Below, piece by piece: positions 1 to 6,236 of a DNA stretch of 6,381 nucleotides. Source of the stretch: Candidatus Melainabacteria bacterium (lineage in GTDB: Bacteria; Actinomycetota; Actinomycetes; Mycobacteriales; Pseudonocardiaceae); the NCBI GenBank assembly GCA_903970565.1, contig CAJCJE010000809.1:1-6381 (forward strand), read 5' to 3'. A model generated the notes under the pieces. It saw nothing but the letters and a program-made list of their open reading frames with translations, made no database searches and was not told the origin of the DNA. How positions within the stretch are numbered: position 1 is the first letter of the stretch; the number at the start of each line of letters is the position of its first letter. A program made the translations under genes and the position numbers.

Positions 1-1
1 C

Positions 2-607
2 CGCGTCCTGTTCTTCTGCGAGACCGCGGCGCCCACCGGCGGCGAGGTCCCGGTCAACGACGTCCGCGAGACGCTCCGCAACCTTCCCCCGCACCTCGCG
101 CGGACCTTCCGGAGCCGGGGCATCCGATATCACCGCAACCTGCCGAAGGACTCCTCCCACGGTGAGATGGGCTGGGTCGACACCTTTCGCACCGAGGACA
201 GGGCAACCGTCGAACGGCAGCTTGCCGCCGCCGGCCACGAGTTCGGCTGGGACGCGAACGACCGGCTGCGCTACCACTACCGCCGGGACGCCTTCACCAT
301 GCACCCGGAGACGGGGGAGGAGCTGTGGTTCAACCAGGTCACCGAGCTGCACTGCTCGTACTGGCGAGCCCATCCGCACTTCCCGGCCGACCTGCCCGAC
401 CGCGACTATCCGGCGAACACCACCTACGGCGACGGGATCGCGATCGAGGAGGACCTGGTCTCCTTCCTGCGCGGTGCGCTCTGGCGCAGCGCCCGCGCGG
501 TACGTATGCGGCGCGGTGAACTGCTCGTGCTGGACAACCAGGTGCTCGCGCACGGGCGGTTCTCCTACGCCGGGCCCCGCAGGCATTTCGTCAGCCTGAC
601 CCGATGA
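2..607 (+). CDS. TauD/SyrP-like Fe(II)/2-oxoglutarate dioxygenase, C-terminal part (5' end cut off)
   Basis: The reading frame is open from the first bases of the window to TGA at 605-607, giving 201 visible residues without the N-terminus. The family uses Fe(II), O2 and 2-oxoglutarate to hydroxylate, or otherwise oxidise, small molecules and amino acids. Family signs: a TGGEVPVND segment near residue 12, which usually follows shortly after the proximal HxD/E iron ligands (these must lie left of the window); FNQVTELHCSYW (about residues 110-121); TYGDGIAIEEDLV (about 141-153); and a distal motif LDNQVLAHGRFSYAGPRR (about 177-194). There His184 is the likely third iron ligand and Arg193 or a neighbour the 2-oxoglutarate anchor. 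The pattern is closest to SyrP-type hydroxylases, which act on aspartate in syringomycin assembly, but the substrate here is unknown. It is first of three co-directional genes, 13 bp before the aminotransferase. Confident in family, not in substrate. Confidence 0.88.
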   Translation, partial: RVLFFCETAAPTGGEVPVNDVRETLRNLPPHLARTFRSRGIRYHRNLPKDSSHGEMGWVDTFRTEDRATVERQLAAAGHEFGWDANDRLRYHYRRDAFTMHPETGEELWFNQVTELHCSYWRAHPHFPADLPDRDYPANTTYGDGIAIEEDLVSFLRGALWRSARAVRMRRGELLVLDNQVLAHGRFSYAGPRRHFVSLTR

Positions 608-624
608 ACCGCCGGTCCGAGTGA
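604..624 (+). other. Six-codon ORF bridging the dioxygenase stop and aminotransferase start
   Basis: ATG at 604 overlaps the dioxygenase TGA (ATGA, 604-607). It reads MNRRSE and stops at TGA 622-624, which overlaps the GTG start at 621 (GTGA). The peptide itself is probably meaningless. The ORF could keep terminating ribosomes in place so that they restart on the aminotransferase gene, whose start has no clear Shine-Dalgarno sequence. The architecture is seen directly; the coupling role is inference, and chance is possible. Confidence 0.3.
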
Positions 625-1805
625 TGAACGCCAAGCCGATGTACGCGGCCAAACCGACCGTCAGGCCGGCCAGGCCGTGGTTCTCCTCCGGCCCCTGCGC
701 CAAACGGCCGGGCTGGGACCCGGCCCGGCTGCGGGATGCCTTCGTCGGGCGGTCCCACCGCGACCCGGCCGGGCAGGCCCGGCTGTCGGAGGTCATCGAG
801 TTGTCCCGGCAGGTGCTCGGACTGCCCGAGGACCACCGGGTCGCGATCGTACCCGGCTCTGATACCGGGGCCGTCGAGATGGCGTTGTGGAACCTGCTCG
901 GCTACACCGGGGTCGAGGTGTGCTGCTGGGAGAACTTCGGCCACACCTGGCTGGAGGACGTCGTGCGCCAGCTGCGCATCCCGGACGTGACGGTGCACAG
1001 GGCCGAGCGCTATGGCGCGTTTCCCGATCTCAACCAGGTGGACTTCGCGAACGACGTGGTGTTCACCTGGAACGGCACCACCTCCGGCGTGTGCGTGCCC
1101 GATGCCGAGTGGATACCCGCGAGCCGCACCGGGCTCACGATCTGCGATGCCACCTCGGCGGTACTGGGCATGGACATCGACTACTCGAAGCTGGACGTCG
1201 TCACCTGGTCCTGGCAGAAGGCGCTGGGCGGTGAGGGCGCGCACGGCATGATCGCGCTGTCCCCGGCAGCGGTCGAGCGCCTGCGGGTGTTCCAGACCGA
1301 TCGTCCGCTGCCGAAGATCTTCCGCCTCGTTCGGGACGGCAGGCTCATCGACGAACTGTTCGAGGGATTCACCATCAACTCGCCGTCCATGCTGGCCGTC
1401 GAGGACGCGCTGGACGCTCTGCGTTGGTGCCTTGACATCGGCGGCCTGCCGGAGCTGATCTCTCGGACGCGCCGCAACTTCGCCGTGGTCCGGCGGTGGG
1501 TACTGACCGATCCACACGTGGAGTTCCTGGCCGAGGCACCGGAGACGATCTCGCCGACGAGTGTCTGTCTGACGTTCCGGCACGAACTGCTCGACCGGCT
1601 GCCCGACCGACGGCAACGCGAGTTCGTGCGGCGGGTCTGTGCCAGGATCGCGGACAACGGCGCCGGCTACGACCTCGGCGGACACCGCGAGGCGCCGCCG
1701 GGCATCCGGATCTGGGCCGGCCCCACCGTCGAGGCGGCCGACGTGGAAAGGCTGCTGCCCTGGGTGAGCTGGGCGTTCGCCGAGACACTGCCGGAGTTCC
1801 GATGA
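621..1805 (+). CDS. serC: Phosphoserine aminotransferase-like PLP enzyme (alphaproteobacterial/Methanosarcina SerC type)
   Basis: Class V (fold type I) PLP aminotransferase of 394 residues, a normal length for this SerC subtype. SerC interconverts 3-phosphohydroxypyruvate plus glutamate with O-phosphoserine plus 2-oxoglutarate, and can also make 4-phosphohydroxythreonine in vitamin B6 synthesis. Family signs in order: PWFSSGPCAKRPGW (residues 19-32), GRSHR (43-47, phosphate region), VPGSDTGAVEMALW (77-90), FTWNGTTSGVCVP (148-160), ICDATSA with Asp176 (cofactor pyridine contact), TWSWQKALGGEGAHG with Lys200 as the Schiff-base lysine, FEGFTINSPSM (247-257) and GIRIWAGPTVEAADVE (361-376). All key residues are present. 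GTG at 621 gives the longest start; ATG at 624 or 639 would also fit, and no strong ribosome binding site distinguishes them. Actinobacteria usually carry a different, mycobacterial SerC subtype as housekeeping enzyme, so this looks like an extra, possibly transferred copy recruited to the operon. The substrate may differ from phosphoserine. Confidence 0.9.
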   Translation: MMNAKPMYAAKPTVRPARPWFSSGPCAKRPGWDPARLRDAFVGRSHRDPAGQARLSEVIELSRQVLGLPEDHRVAIVPGSDTGAVEMALWNLLGYTGVEVCCWENFGHTWLEDVVRQLRIPDVTVHRAERYGAFPDLNQVDFANDVVFTWNGTTSGVCVPDAEWIPASRTGLTICDATSAVLGMDIDYSKLDVVTWSWQKALGGEGAHGMIALSPAAVERLRVFQTDRPLPKIFRLVRDGRLIDELFEGFTINSPSMLAVEDALDALRWCLDIGGLPELISRTRRNFAVVRRWVLTDPHVEFLAEAPETISPTSVCLTFRHELLDRLPDRRQREFVRRVCARIADNGAGYDLGGHREAPPGIRIWAGPTVEAADVERLLPWVSWAFAETLPEFR

Positions 1806-1840
1806 GCTACCGGACAGAGGAAGGTTCGGTCCCACCATGA
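1802..1840 (+). other. Twelve-codon ORF bridging the aminotransferase stop and phosphatase start
   Basis: ATG at 1802 overlaps the aminotransferase TGA (ATGA, 1802-1805). It encodes MSYRTEEGSVPP and ends at TGA 1838-1840, overlapping the phosphatase ATG (ATGA, 1837-1840). The purine-rich GAGGAAGG at 1817-1824, 12 bp before the phosphatase start, lies inside it, so translating ribosomes would cover and uncover that site. It repeats the arrangement at 604-624. Coupling is inferred; a chance ORF cannot be excluded. Confidence 0.35.
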
Positions 1841-2613
1841 CGCATACCGCCGCGGCGGAGCTGCTCAGGTTCGCCGGGCGACTGGCGGATGAGAGCCGCC
1901 GCCTGCTCATCCGGGCGGCGGGGCAATCCGTACCCATCGACACCAAGGCGGACAACAGCTTCGTCACCGCGACCGACCGCGCCATCGAGATCAGGCTGCG
2001 TGAGCTGATCACGCGCACCTATCCCGAGCACGGAATTCTGGGCGAGGAGTTCGGCCGGCACCAGCTCGACGCGGACATCGTCTGGGTGCTCGATCCGATC
2101 GACGGCACCGCCCCGTTCATCGCCGGCATTCCGGTGTACGGAACGCTGATCGGCGTGAGCCGGGGCGGCCGGCCGTGGCTCGGGGTCCTCGACTACCCGG
2201 CGACCGCGGACCGCTGGGTGGGGGAGAACGGCGTCTTCGCCACGCACAACGGTGTCCCGATCCGCACCAGGACGGGTGGCGGCCTCGGTCGGGCGCTCTG
2301 TACCTGCTCCAACCCCGACTTCCTCGCACCGCAGGAGCATTCGGAGTTCGCGCGGGTCCGTGACCGGGTCCGCTACACCCTCTACGGGGCCAGCTCCTAT
2401 GCCTTCGCGATGCTGGCCAGCGGCCGGACCGACCTCGCGATCGACAGCGGCCTGAAGGCCTACGACGTGTTCGCGCCCGCCGCCGTGATCGGTGGTGCGG
2501 GCGGCGTCATGACGCAGTGGTCCGGCGCGCCCCTCGACCTGGACACCGGACCACTCATCCTCGCGGCCGGTGACCCGTTGCTGCACAAGGAAGTCACCAT
2601 GCTATTGGCCTGA
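1837..2613 (+). CDS. Inositol-monophosphatase-family sugar/amino-acid phosphate phosphatase (HisN-like)
   Basis: A complete 258-residue protein, the usual length for the Mg2+-dependent, lithium-sensitive phosphatase superfamily that covers inositol monophosphatase, HisN-type histidinol phosphatase and related enzymes. The metal and phosphate site is intact: VTATD (43-47), GEE (69-71), LDPIDGT (85-91) with Asp86 and Asp89, and the C-terminal Asp210 in KAYDVFAPAAVIGGAGG (207-223). PFIAGIPVYGTLIG (93-106) continues the family core. It is soluble, with no signal peptide or membrane segment. The start follows GAGGAAGG (1817-1824) by 12 bp. It lies 31 bp after the aminotransferase, so the simplest role is to remove the phosphate from that enzyme's product (phosphoserine or phosphohydroxythreonine), replacing a SerB-type phosphatase. 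This role is inferred from context; sequence alone does not separate it from HisN or inositol monophosphatase. Its 3' end overlaps the opposing regulator gene by 12 bp. Confidence 0.88.
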   Translation: MTHTAAAELLRFAGRLADESRRLLIRAAGQSVPIDTKADNSFVTATDRAIEIRLRELITRTYPEHGILGEEFGRHQLDADIVWVLDPIDGTAPFIAGIPVYGTLIGVSRGGRPWLGVLDYPATADRWVGENGVFATHNGVPIRTRTGGGLGRALCTCSNPDFLAPQEHSEFARVRDRVRYTLYGASSYAFAMLASGRTDLAIDSGLKAYDVFAPAAVIGGAGGVMTQWSGAPLDLDTGPLILAAGDPLLHKEVTMLLA

Positions 2614-3072
2614 CCCGAGCGGGCCGGGCAGCGGGCGGCCGTCGATGACGTTCTTCATCACCAGCGTCGAGGTCAGTTGCTGGATACCCGGCAGCGCCGC
2701 CAGGTGGTCGTCCTCAAGCCGCTGGTAGGCGGCGAGGTCGGTGGTGACCACGCCGAGCAGGTAGTCGGGGTTGCCGAACAGCCGTTGTGCCTGGATCACC
2801 TCGGGAATCCGTGCGACCGCCTGCTCGAAGCCCAGCAGAGTGACGCGGTCCTCCTGTCGCATGGTCACGAACACCAGCGCGTGGAAGGTCAGTCCGAGCG
2901 AGACGGCGTCGATGATCGCCCGGTAACCCTGGATCGCCCGGGTGCGCTCCAGTTCGCGCAGCCTGCGGTGGCACGGCGACACGCTCAGGCCCACCCGGGT
3001 CGCGAGTTCGGTGATGGTCAGACGGCCATCTTCCTGTAGTGCCGCAACAATTTTTCGGTCGATGGCGTCCAT
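2602..3072 (-). CDS. Lrp/AsnC-family transcriptional regulator
   Basis: A 156-residue protein from ATG at 3072 (minus strand), a typical Lrp/AsnC length starting with the standard MDxIDRKIxxxL. The N-terminal winged helix-turn-helix covers about residues 5-55, with LTITELATRVGLSVSPCHRRLREL (19-42) as the DNA-binding helices. The RAM/Lrp effector domain covers about 63-142, including FGNPDYLLGVVTTDLAAYQRL (99-119) and a LPGIQQLTSTLVMKNV end (127-142). Members form dimers and octamers and usually bind amino acids as effectors. A TTG at 3108 would add 12 residues before the conserved start and is less likely. The gene sits between the two biosynthetic operons, divergent from the ligase/exporter pair, so local control of that pair and autoregulation are likely. 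The effector is unknown; an amino-acid precursor or product of the cluster is a reasonable guess. The gene ends inside the phosphatase 3' end. Confidence 0.92.
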   Translation of the reverse strand: MDAIDRKIVAALQEDGRLTITELATRVGLSVSPCHRRLRELERTRAIQGYRAIIDAVSLGLTFHALVFVTMRQEDRVTLLGFEQAVARIPEVIQAQRLFGNPDYLLGVVTTDLAAYQRLEDDHLAALPGIQQLTSTLVMKNVIDGRPLPGPLGSGQ

Positions 3073-3113
3073 GAGGAAGATTCTTCTGTTCGGGAGCCTT
3101 CCAGGCAAGTATT

Positions 3114-3127
3114 GGCAAAATTTTCCC
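3114..3127. promoter_or_regulatory. AT-rich palindrome, candidate Lrp/AsnC operator
   Basis: GGCAAAATTTTCCC is a 14-bp palindrome with one mismatched pair and an AAAATTTT core. Lrp/AsnC proteins often bind short palindromes with AT-rich centres in their own promoters, and this one lies about 42 bp upstream of the regulator's ATG. The repeat is seen directly; its role is inferred. Confidence 0.4.
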
Positions 3128-3180
3128 CACCGGTTTCGGGTATCGTCATCGTCGCTGCCTCGTCAGATCCGACGCGCAGC

Positions 3181-3201
3181 CGCATGAAGGGGATTCATGC
3201 G
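3181..3201. promoter_or_regulatory. Perfect 8-bp inverted repeat, candidate operator
   Basis: CGCATGAA (3181-3188) and TTCATGCG (3194-3201) are perfect inverted arms around the 5-bp spacer GGGGA. The 21-bp element lies between the divergent genes, about 83 bp before the ligase ATG. The centre-to-centre arm distance of 13 bp suits a dimeric helix-turn-helix protein better than a terminator, and no T-run follows. The local Lrp/AsnC protein is the obvious candidate binder, but this is inferred. Confidence 0.5.
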
Positions 3202-3283
3202 ACGGTGAACTCAGGGCGGACCGATGTCCGCCTTCTACCATGACACGGCGTCGCGTGTACAACGCGGGAATTCTGGGGTGCAC

Positions 3284-4606
3284 ATGAGCAGGTCGTCCGT
3301 GTTGCTGATTGGCGCAGACCCGTATGTGCTCAGGGCGTGCCAGCAGCACGACATCGAAGCAGTTGTGCTGGCCAATTCCGGCGCACACGATTCCCGCCGG
3401 GTCAAGGTTCCCGAGCACGGCACAATGCTGCGCGTCGACGATATTACCAAGCCGGAGGACTGCCTTTCGGCATTGCACCGCGCGGGCCTTGCCGACCGGA
3501 AATTCGACGCGGTGCAGACCACCTGGGAGTTTTCCGTGGTGACCGCCGCGGTGCTGGGGCACGCCCTGGGTATCCGGTCCCTCGATCCGCTCACCGCGTT
3601 GCGCTTCCGGGACAAGTCACTCCAGAAGGCGCGGTTGCGTGCTGCCGGTGTCCCGGTGACGCGCTCGGTGGTCGTGGAGGACATTTTCGACGTCAGCGCC
3701 GTGCCACTGGATTTCGACCGCGCGGTGCTCAAACCCATCGCGGGCGGGGGTACCACGTCGACCAGCATCGTGCGCGAGCGCAAGGATCTGGAGGACGTCA
3801 GCCGCACCAGCCGCGAGGACAAGGCGACCAGCCGCACGTTCCTGCTGGAGGAGTACGTCGAGGGTCAGGAGTGGATGGCCGAGGGGGTCGTGTTCGACGG
3901 CGAGGTGCTGTTCTTCGGTCTGGGTGTCTACACCCAGCCCTGCCTCGAAGCGATCACCGGACAGGTGCCGATCTCGTTGCGGCGAATCGATCCGGTCGCG
4001 GAAGCCGAGGCATACGAGAGGGCCGGGCAGGTGGTGCGCGATGCCATTGCCGCGCTCGGCCTGCGGGACGGCGTCTTCCACATGGAGCTGTTCCTGGAGA
4101 AGGACACCGGGCGCATGGTGTTCAGCGAGTGCGCTGCCCGCCGTGGCGGCGCGCTGACACAGGAGCAGGTGCACGCCAAGTTCAACGTGGACCTCGGCGA
4201 AGCCGCCCTGCTCTGCGCCCTCGGCCATCGCCCTGAACTGGAGTTCAAGGTCAATCCGCGCCTGGTCGGCGGCGTCGGCCTGTTCGGCCCGGCCGGGACC
4301 GTGATCAGTTATCCGACCGCTGATGAGCTGATCAGTCAGCCGAACGTCGCGTTCGCGCAGATGTACGTGGCACCGGGCTCGGTGCTGGCGTCCAACTTCG
4401 CCGCCTCGGCCGACATGCTGGGCGCCCTGCTGCTGGTCACCGACACCGTTGCCGAGTTCGAAACGCGAGTGGGCCAGATTCGCGACTGGTTCTCCGAACG
4501 GCTCGTCGTTGCCGAGCCCACACTGACCAGCGGCCAGCGATGGGAGTGGCAGCGCCGAATCGCACCGGAGCGCGAGTACCGCGACTGGCTCTACTCGGGC
4601 GAATGA
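3284..4606 (+). CDS. ATP-grasp carboxylate-amine ligase (candidate amino-acid ligase)
   Basis: A 440-residue ATP-grasp protein. These enzymes activate a carboxylate as an acyl phosphate with ATP and join it to an amine; family members include L-amino-acid (dipeptide) ligases. The N-terminal domain begins VLLIGADPYVLRAC (6-19). Central-domain signs are LRFRDKSLQKARLRAAGVPV (106-125) with Lys111; AVLKPIAGGGTTST (147-160) with ATP-contacting Lys150 and the glycine-rich loop; FLLEEYVEGQEWMAEGVV (186-203), the hinge and strand; FHMELF (265-270) with Glu268; and MVFSECAARRGG (278-289) with Glu282 as second metal ligand. Residue 284 is Ala, where many relatives have Asn (ExN). The C-terminal part is about 150 residues and less conserved. 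ATG at 3284 follows GGGG at 3275-3278; GTG at 3278 is an alternative. The stop overlaps the MFS start as ATGA. The ligase class is well supported; the substrates are unknown. Confidence 0.87.
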   Translation: MSRSSVLLIGADPYVLRACQQHDIEAVVLANSGAHDSRRVKVPEHGTMLRVDDITKPEDCLSALHRAGLADRKFDAVQTTWEFSVVTAAVLGHALGIRSLDPLTALRFRDKSLQKARLRAAGVPVTRSVVVEDIFDVSAVPLDFDRAVLKPIAGGGTTSTSIVRERKDLEDVSRTSREDKATSRTFLLEEYVEGQEWMAEGVVFDGEVLFFGLGVYTQPCLEAITGQVPISLRRIDPVAEAEAYERAGQVVRDAIAALGLRDGVFHMELFLEKDTGRMVFSECAARRGGALTQEQVHAKFNVDLGEAALLCALGHRPELEFKVNPRLVGGVGLFGPAGTVISYPTADELISQPNVAFAQMYVAPGSVLASNFAASADMLGALLLVTDTVAEFETRVGQIRDWFSERLVVAEPTLTSGQRWEWQRRIAPEREYRDWLYSGE

Positions 4607-5955
4607 GCGAACTGGCGGACGCGGAACCGGCGGGTGTCCCTGACGCTTTGGCGAACAACGAGAACACACGGCAGGTGACCGGGTCGTCCGGTGGCGGGAG
4701 TGATTGGCCGGCCCCGGGCCTTCGGGGTCGCGCCCAGCGGCTACTCGGTGACCTGCTGCCTCCCTCGGGACCGCAACGGGCACTGGTCTGGTCGGTGCTC
4801 GCGGTCACCATCGGCGGCGGTGTACTGATGGGCAGCAACACGCTCTACCTGACCAGAATCGTCGGCATGTCGGAGGTCGAGGTCGGCCTCGGACTGACCG
4901 TCGGCTCCGCGCTGGGCCTGATCGCCGGCCCCTTCGTGGGCAACATCGCCGACCGGCGGGGAGCCCGCGAGGTGCACATGGCCGCGCTGCTGTGCGGCGC
5001 GGTCGCCACGGCGGCTTTCGTGCTGGTGCGGTCTTTCTGGCCGTTGGTGGTGGTAGCGCTGTTGACCGCGCTGGTGGGGGCGGCGGCCACCGCGAGCCGG
5101 GGCCCCCTGATCCGGGCACTGGCCGATGGCCGCGTCACCTGGTTCCTGTCCTATCAGCGCGCCGTCACCAACGTGGGCATCATGCTCGGCATCCTGATCG
5201 CCACCATCGGCATCCAGCTGGACTCCGGTCCGGTGTACGTGGCGCTCATCCTGCTCAGCGCCGCCACGTTCCTGGTGGCATGTGCGGCCCTGACCAGGCT
5301 GCCGCACGTGCCACCGTTGCCGAAGGTCCCGACCCAACGTCGCTGGGCAGCCCTCACCGATCGCTCGTACCTGACGGTCACGGTGCTCAACGGCATGTTC
5401 TCGGTACACCTGGTGATCCCGACATTCGCGCTGCCGCTGTGGATCGTGGCCAGCACCTCCGTGCCGCACGCCGCCATCACCGGGGTGTTCCTGGTCAACG
5501 GCCTGCTCGTGGTCGCGCTCCAGGTCCGGCTCAGTCGCGGTGTCGTCGACTCGCACTCGGCCGCGCAACGGATGCGGTGGGCGGGGGGAACACTGCTGCT
5601 GGCGACGGCGCTGCTCGGGTTCACCGGGCGGCTACCGGCCTGGCCGGCGCTGGGCGTGCTGCTGGTAGGCGTGGCGATCTACACCTTCGCCGAGCTCTGG
5701 CACGCGGCTGCCTCCTTCGAGCTCGCGTTCGGCCTCGCCATGCCGCAGGCGCAGGGCCAGTACCTCGGCGTCTTCGGCCTCGGGCAGGGCGCCGCGAACG
5801 CCGCGGGTCCGGCAGTTCTGGCCGCGACATGTCTGAAACAGGGCCTGCCGGGATGGTTGGAGGTCGGCGGTGCCCTGATGGTCCTTGGCCTGCTGGCTCC
5901 GCCCGTGGTGCGGTGGGCCCAGAGTCACCGCCGCACGCCGTACCAGCCGTCGTGA
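4603..5955 (+). CDS. MFS transporter, probable product exporter
   Basis: A 450-residue integral membrane protein of the major facilitator superfamily. A cytoplasmic, polar N-terminus of about 58 residues precedes some 12 hydrophobic segments, roughly at 60-82, 93-115, 126-143, 146-165, 188-206, 210-232, 257-282, 290-308, 324-342, 346-366, 386-409 and 416-437. The loop after segment 2 carries the MFS motif A, GNIADRRG (113-120). The polar stretch 232-256 between segments 6 and 7 is the usual central loop. ATG at 4603 lies in ATGA with the ligase stop, so the two genes are probably translationally coupled. Coupling to a ligase suggests export of the ligase product, giving secretion or self-protection as with BacE in the bacilysin cluster; this is inferred. 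The 12-segment layout fits drug:H+ antiport-type efflux proteins, but direction and substrate cannot be read from the sequence. Confidence 0.88.
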   Translation: MSELADAEPAGVPDALANNENTRQVTGSSGGGSDWPAPGLRGRAQRLLGDLLPPSGPQRALVWSVLAVTIGGGVLMGSNTLYLTRIVGMSEVEVGLGLTVGSALGLIAGPFVGNIADRRGAREVHMAALLCGAVATAAFVLVRSFWPLVVVALLTALVGAAATASRGPLIRALADGRVTWFLSYQRAVTNVGIMLGILIATIGIQLDSGPVYVALILLSAATFLVACAALTRLPHVPPLPKVPTQRRWAALTDRSYLTVTVLNGMFSVHLVIPTFALPLWIVASTSVPHAAITGVFLVNGLLVVALQVRLSRGVVDSHSAAQRMRWAGGTLLLATALLGFTGRLPAWPALGVLLVGVAIYTFAELWHAAASFELAFGLAMPQAQGQYLGVFGLGQGAANAAGPAVLAATCLKQGLPGWLEVGGALMVLGLLAPPVVRWAQSHRRTPYQPS

Positions 5956-5976
5956 GGCGGTGGCACGGACGAGTAG

Positions 5977-6070
5977 CCCGACCGGCCGAATACTTCCACC
6001 GCGAACCATCCGATCCGCTCGACGGCGGACGCGACAGGTACCGAGACGGTATTGGCCGGTACCGGTCGGG
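5977..6070. repeat. Widely spaced 9-bp inverted repeat after the exporter gene
   Basis: CCCGACCGG (5977-5985) and CCGGTCGGG (6062-6070) are perfect inverted arms with 76 bp between them. The right arm adjoins the 10-bp palindrome CCGGTACCGG (6056-6065). It could fold in RNA as a long-loop hairpin with termination or stability effects, but GC-rich repeats of this length arise by chance in such DNA. Confidence 0.3.
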
Positions 6071-6200
6071 AAGCAACGGAGCACCGCTGGATTGTTCATT
6101 CCGACTATATGACCGACGGCCGATCGGCTCTCACTCTCGCGTCGGCGAAGCCGTAAAAACAGACGCAAACCGCCGTTCTCATGCTAAAGTTTATGCTGCA

Positions 6201-6214
6201 TTCAGTGTGCTGAA
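6201..6214. promoter_or_regulatory. Short inverted repeat in the presumed promoter of the last gene
   Basis: TTCAG (6201-6205) and CTGAA (6210-6214) are inverted around TGTG, in the AT-richer stretch about 30-45 bp before the last gene's start. It could be an operator or a small leader hairpin. The repeat is only 5 bp per arm. Confidence 0.25.
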
Positions 6215-6230
6215 CTCACGGTGCCGCACC

Positions 6231-6236
6231 GGAAGG
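6231..6236 (+). promoter_or_regulatory. Ribosome binding site of the truncated last gene
   Basis: GGAAGG, 8 bp before ATG at 6245, is the best Shine-Dalgarno match near any start in this window and is the main reason to believe a gene begins there. Confidence 0.55.

Larger units (their letters stand above)
3073..3283. promoter_or_regulatory. Divergent control region between the Lrp gene and the ligase/exporter operon
   Basis: These 211 bp separate two divergent starts and must hold promoters for both. The part around 3110-3124 is unusually AT-rich for this DNA. Two inverted repeats stand out (entered separately), and a weaker one, CGCGT/ACGCG with a 5-bp spacer, lies at 3252-3266. A further odd palindrome, GAAGATTCTTC, lies at 3076-3086 next to the regulator start. 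No textbook -35/-10 pair with 16-18 bp spacing was found on either strand. Confidence 0.6.

Noticed and set aside
591..2018. Long open frame on the minus strand (475 codons) opposite the aminotransferase and phosphatase
   Set aside because: It is an antisense shadow typical of GC-rich coding DNA; its product has no recognisable domain, while the plus strand encodes two clear enzyme families.
3073..3108. TTG start at 3108 for the Lrp-family regulator
   Set aside because: It adds 12 non-conserved residues ahead of the canonical MDxIDRKI start and has no better ribosome binding site.
3224..3283. Upstream ATG giving the ligase 20 more residues
   Set aside because: The extra residues do not look like an ATP-grasp N-terminus; MSRSSVLLIGADP from 3284, with GGGG just upstream, does.
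4540..4602. Upstream ATG for the MFS protein inside the ligase gene
   Set aside because: It would overlap the ligase by 67 bp; ATG at 4603 gives the usual ATGA coupling and a sensible cytoplasmic N-terminus.
3617..5568. Long minus-strand open frames opposite the ligase and the MFS gene
   Set aside because: Low-complexity, Arg/His/Gln-rich products without family motifs, opposite well-supported plus-strand genes.
6119..6128. GCCGATCGGC perfect palindrome
   Set aside because: A 10-bp GC-rich palindrome is expected by chance in such DNA, and nothing around it supports a role.
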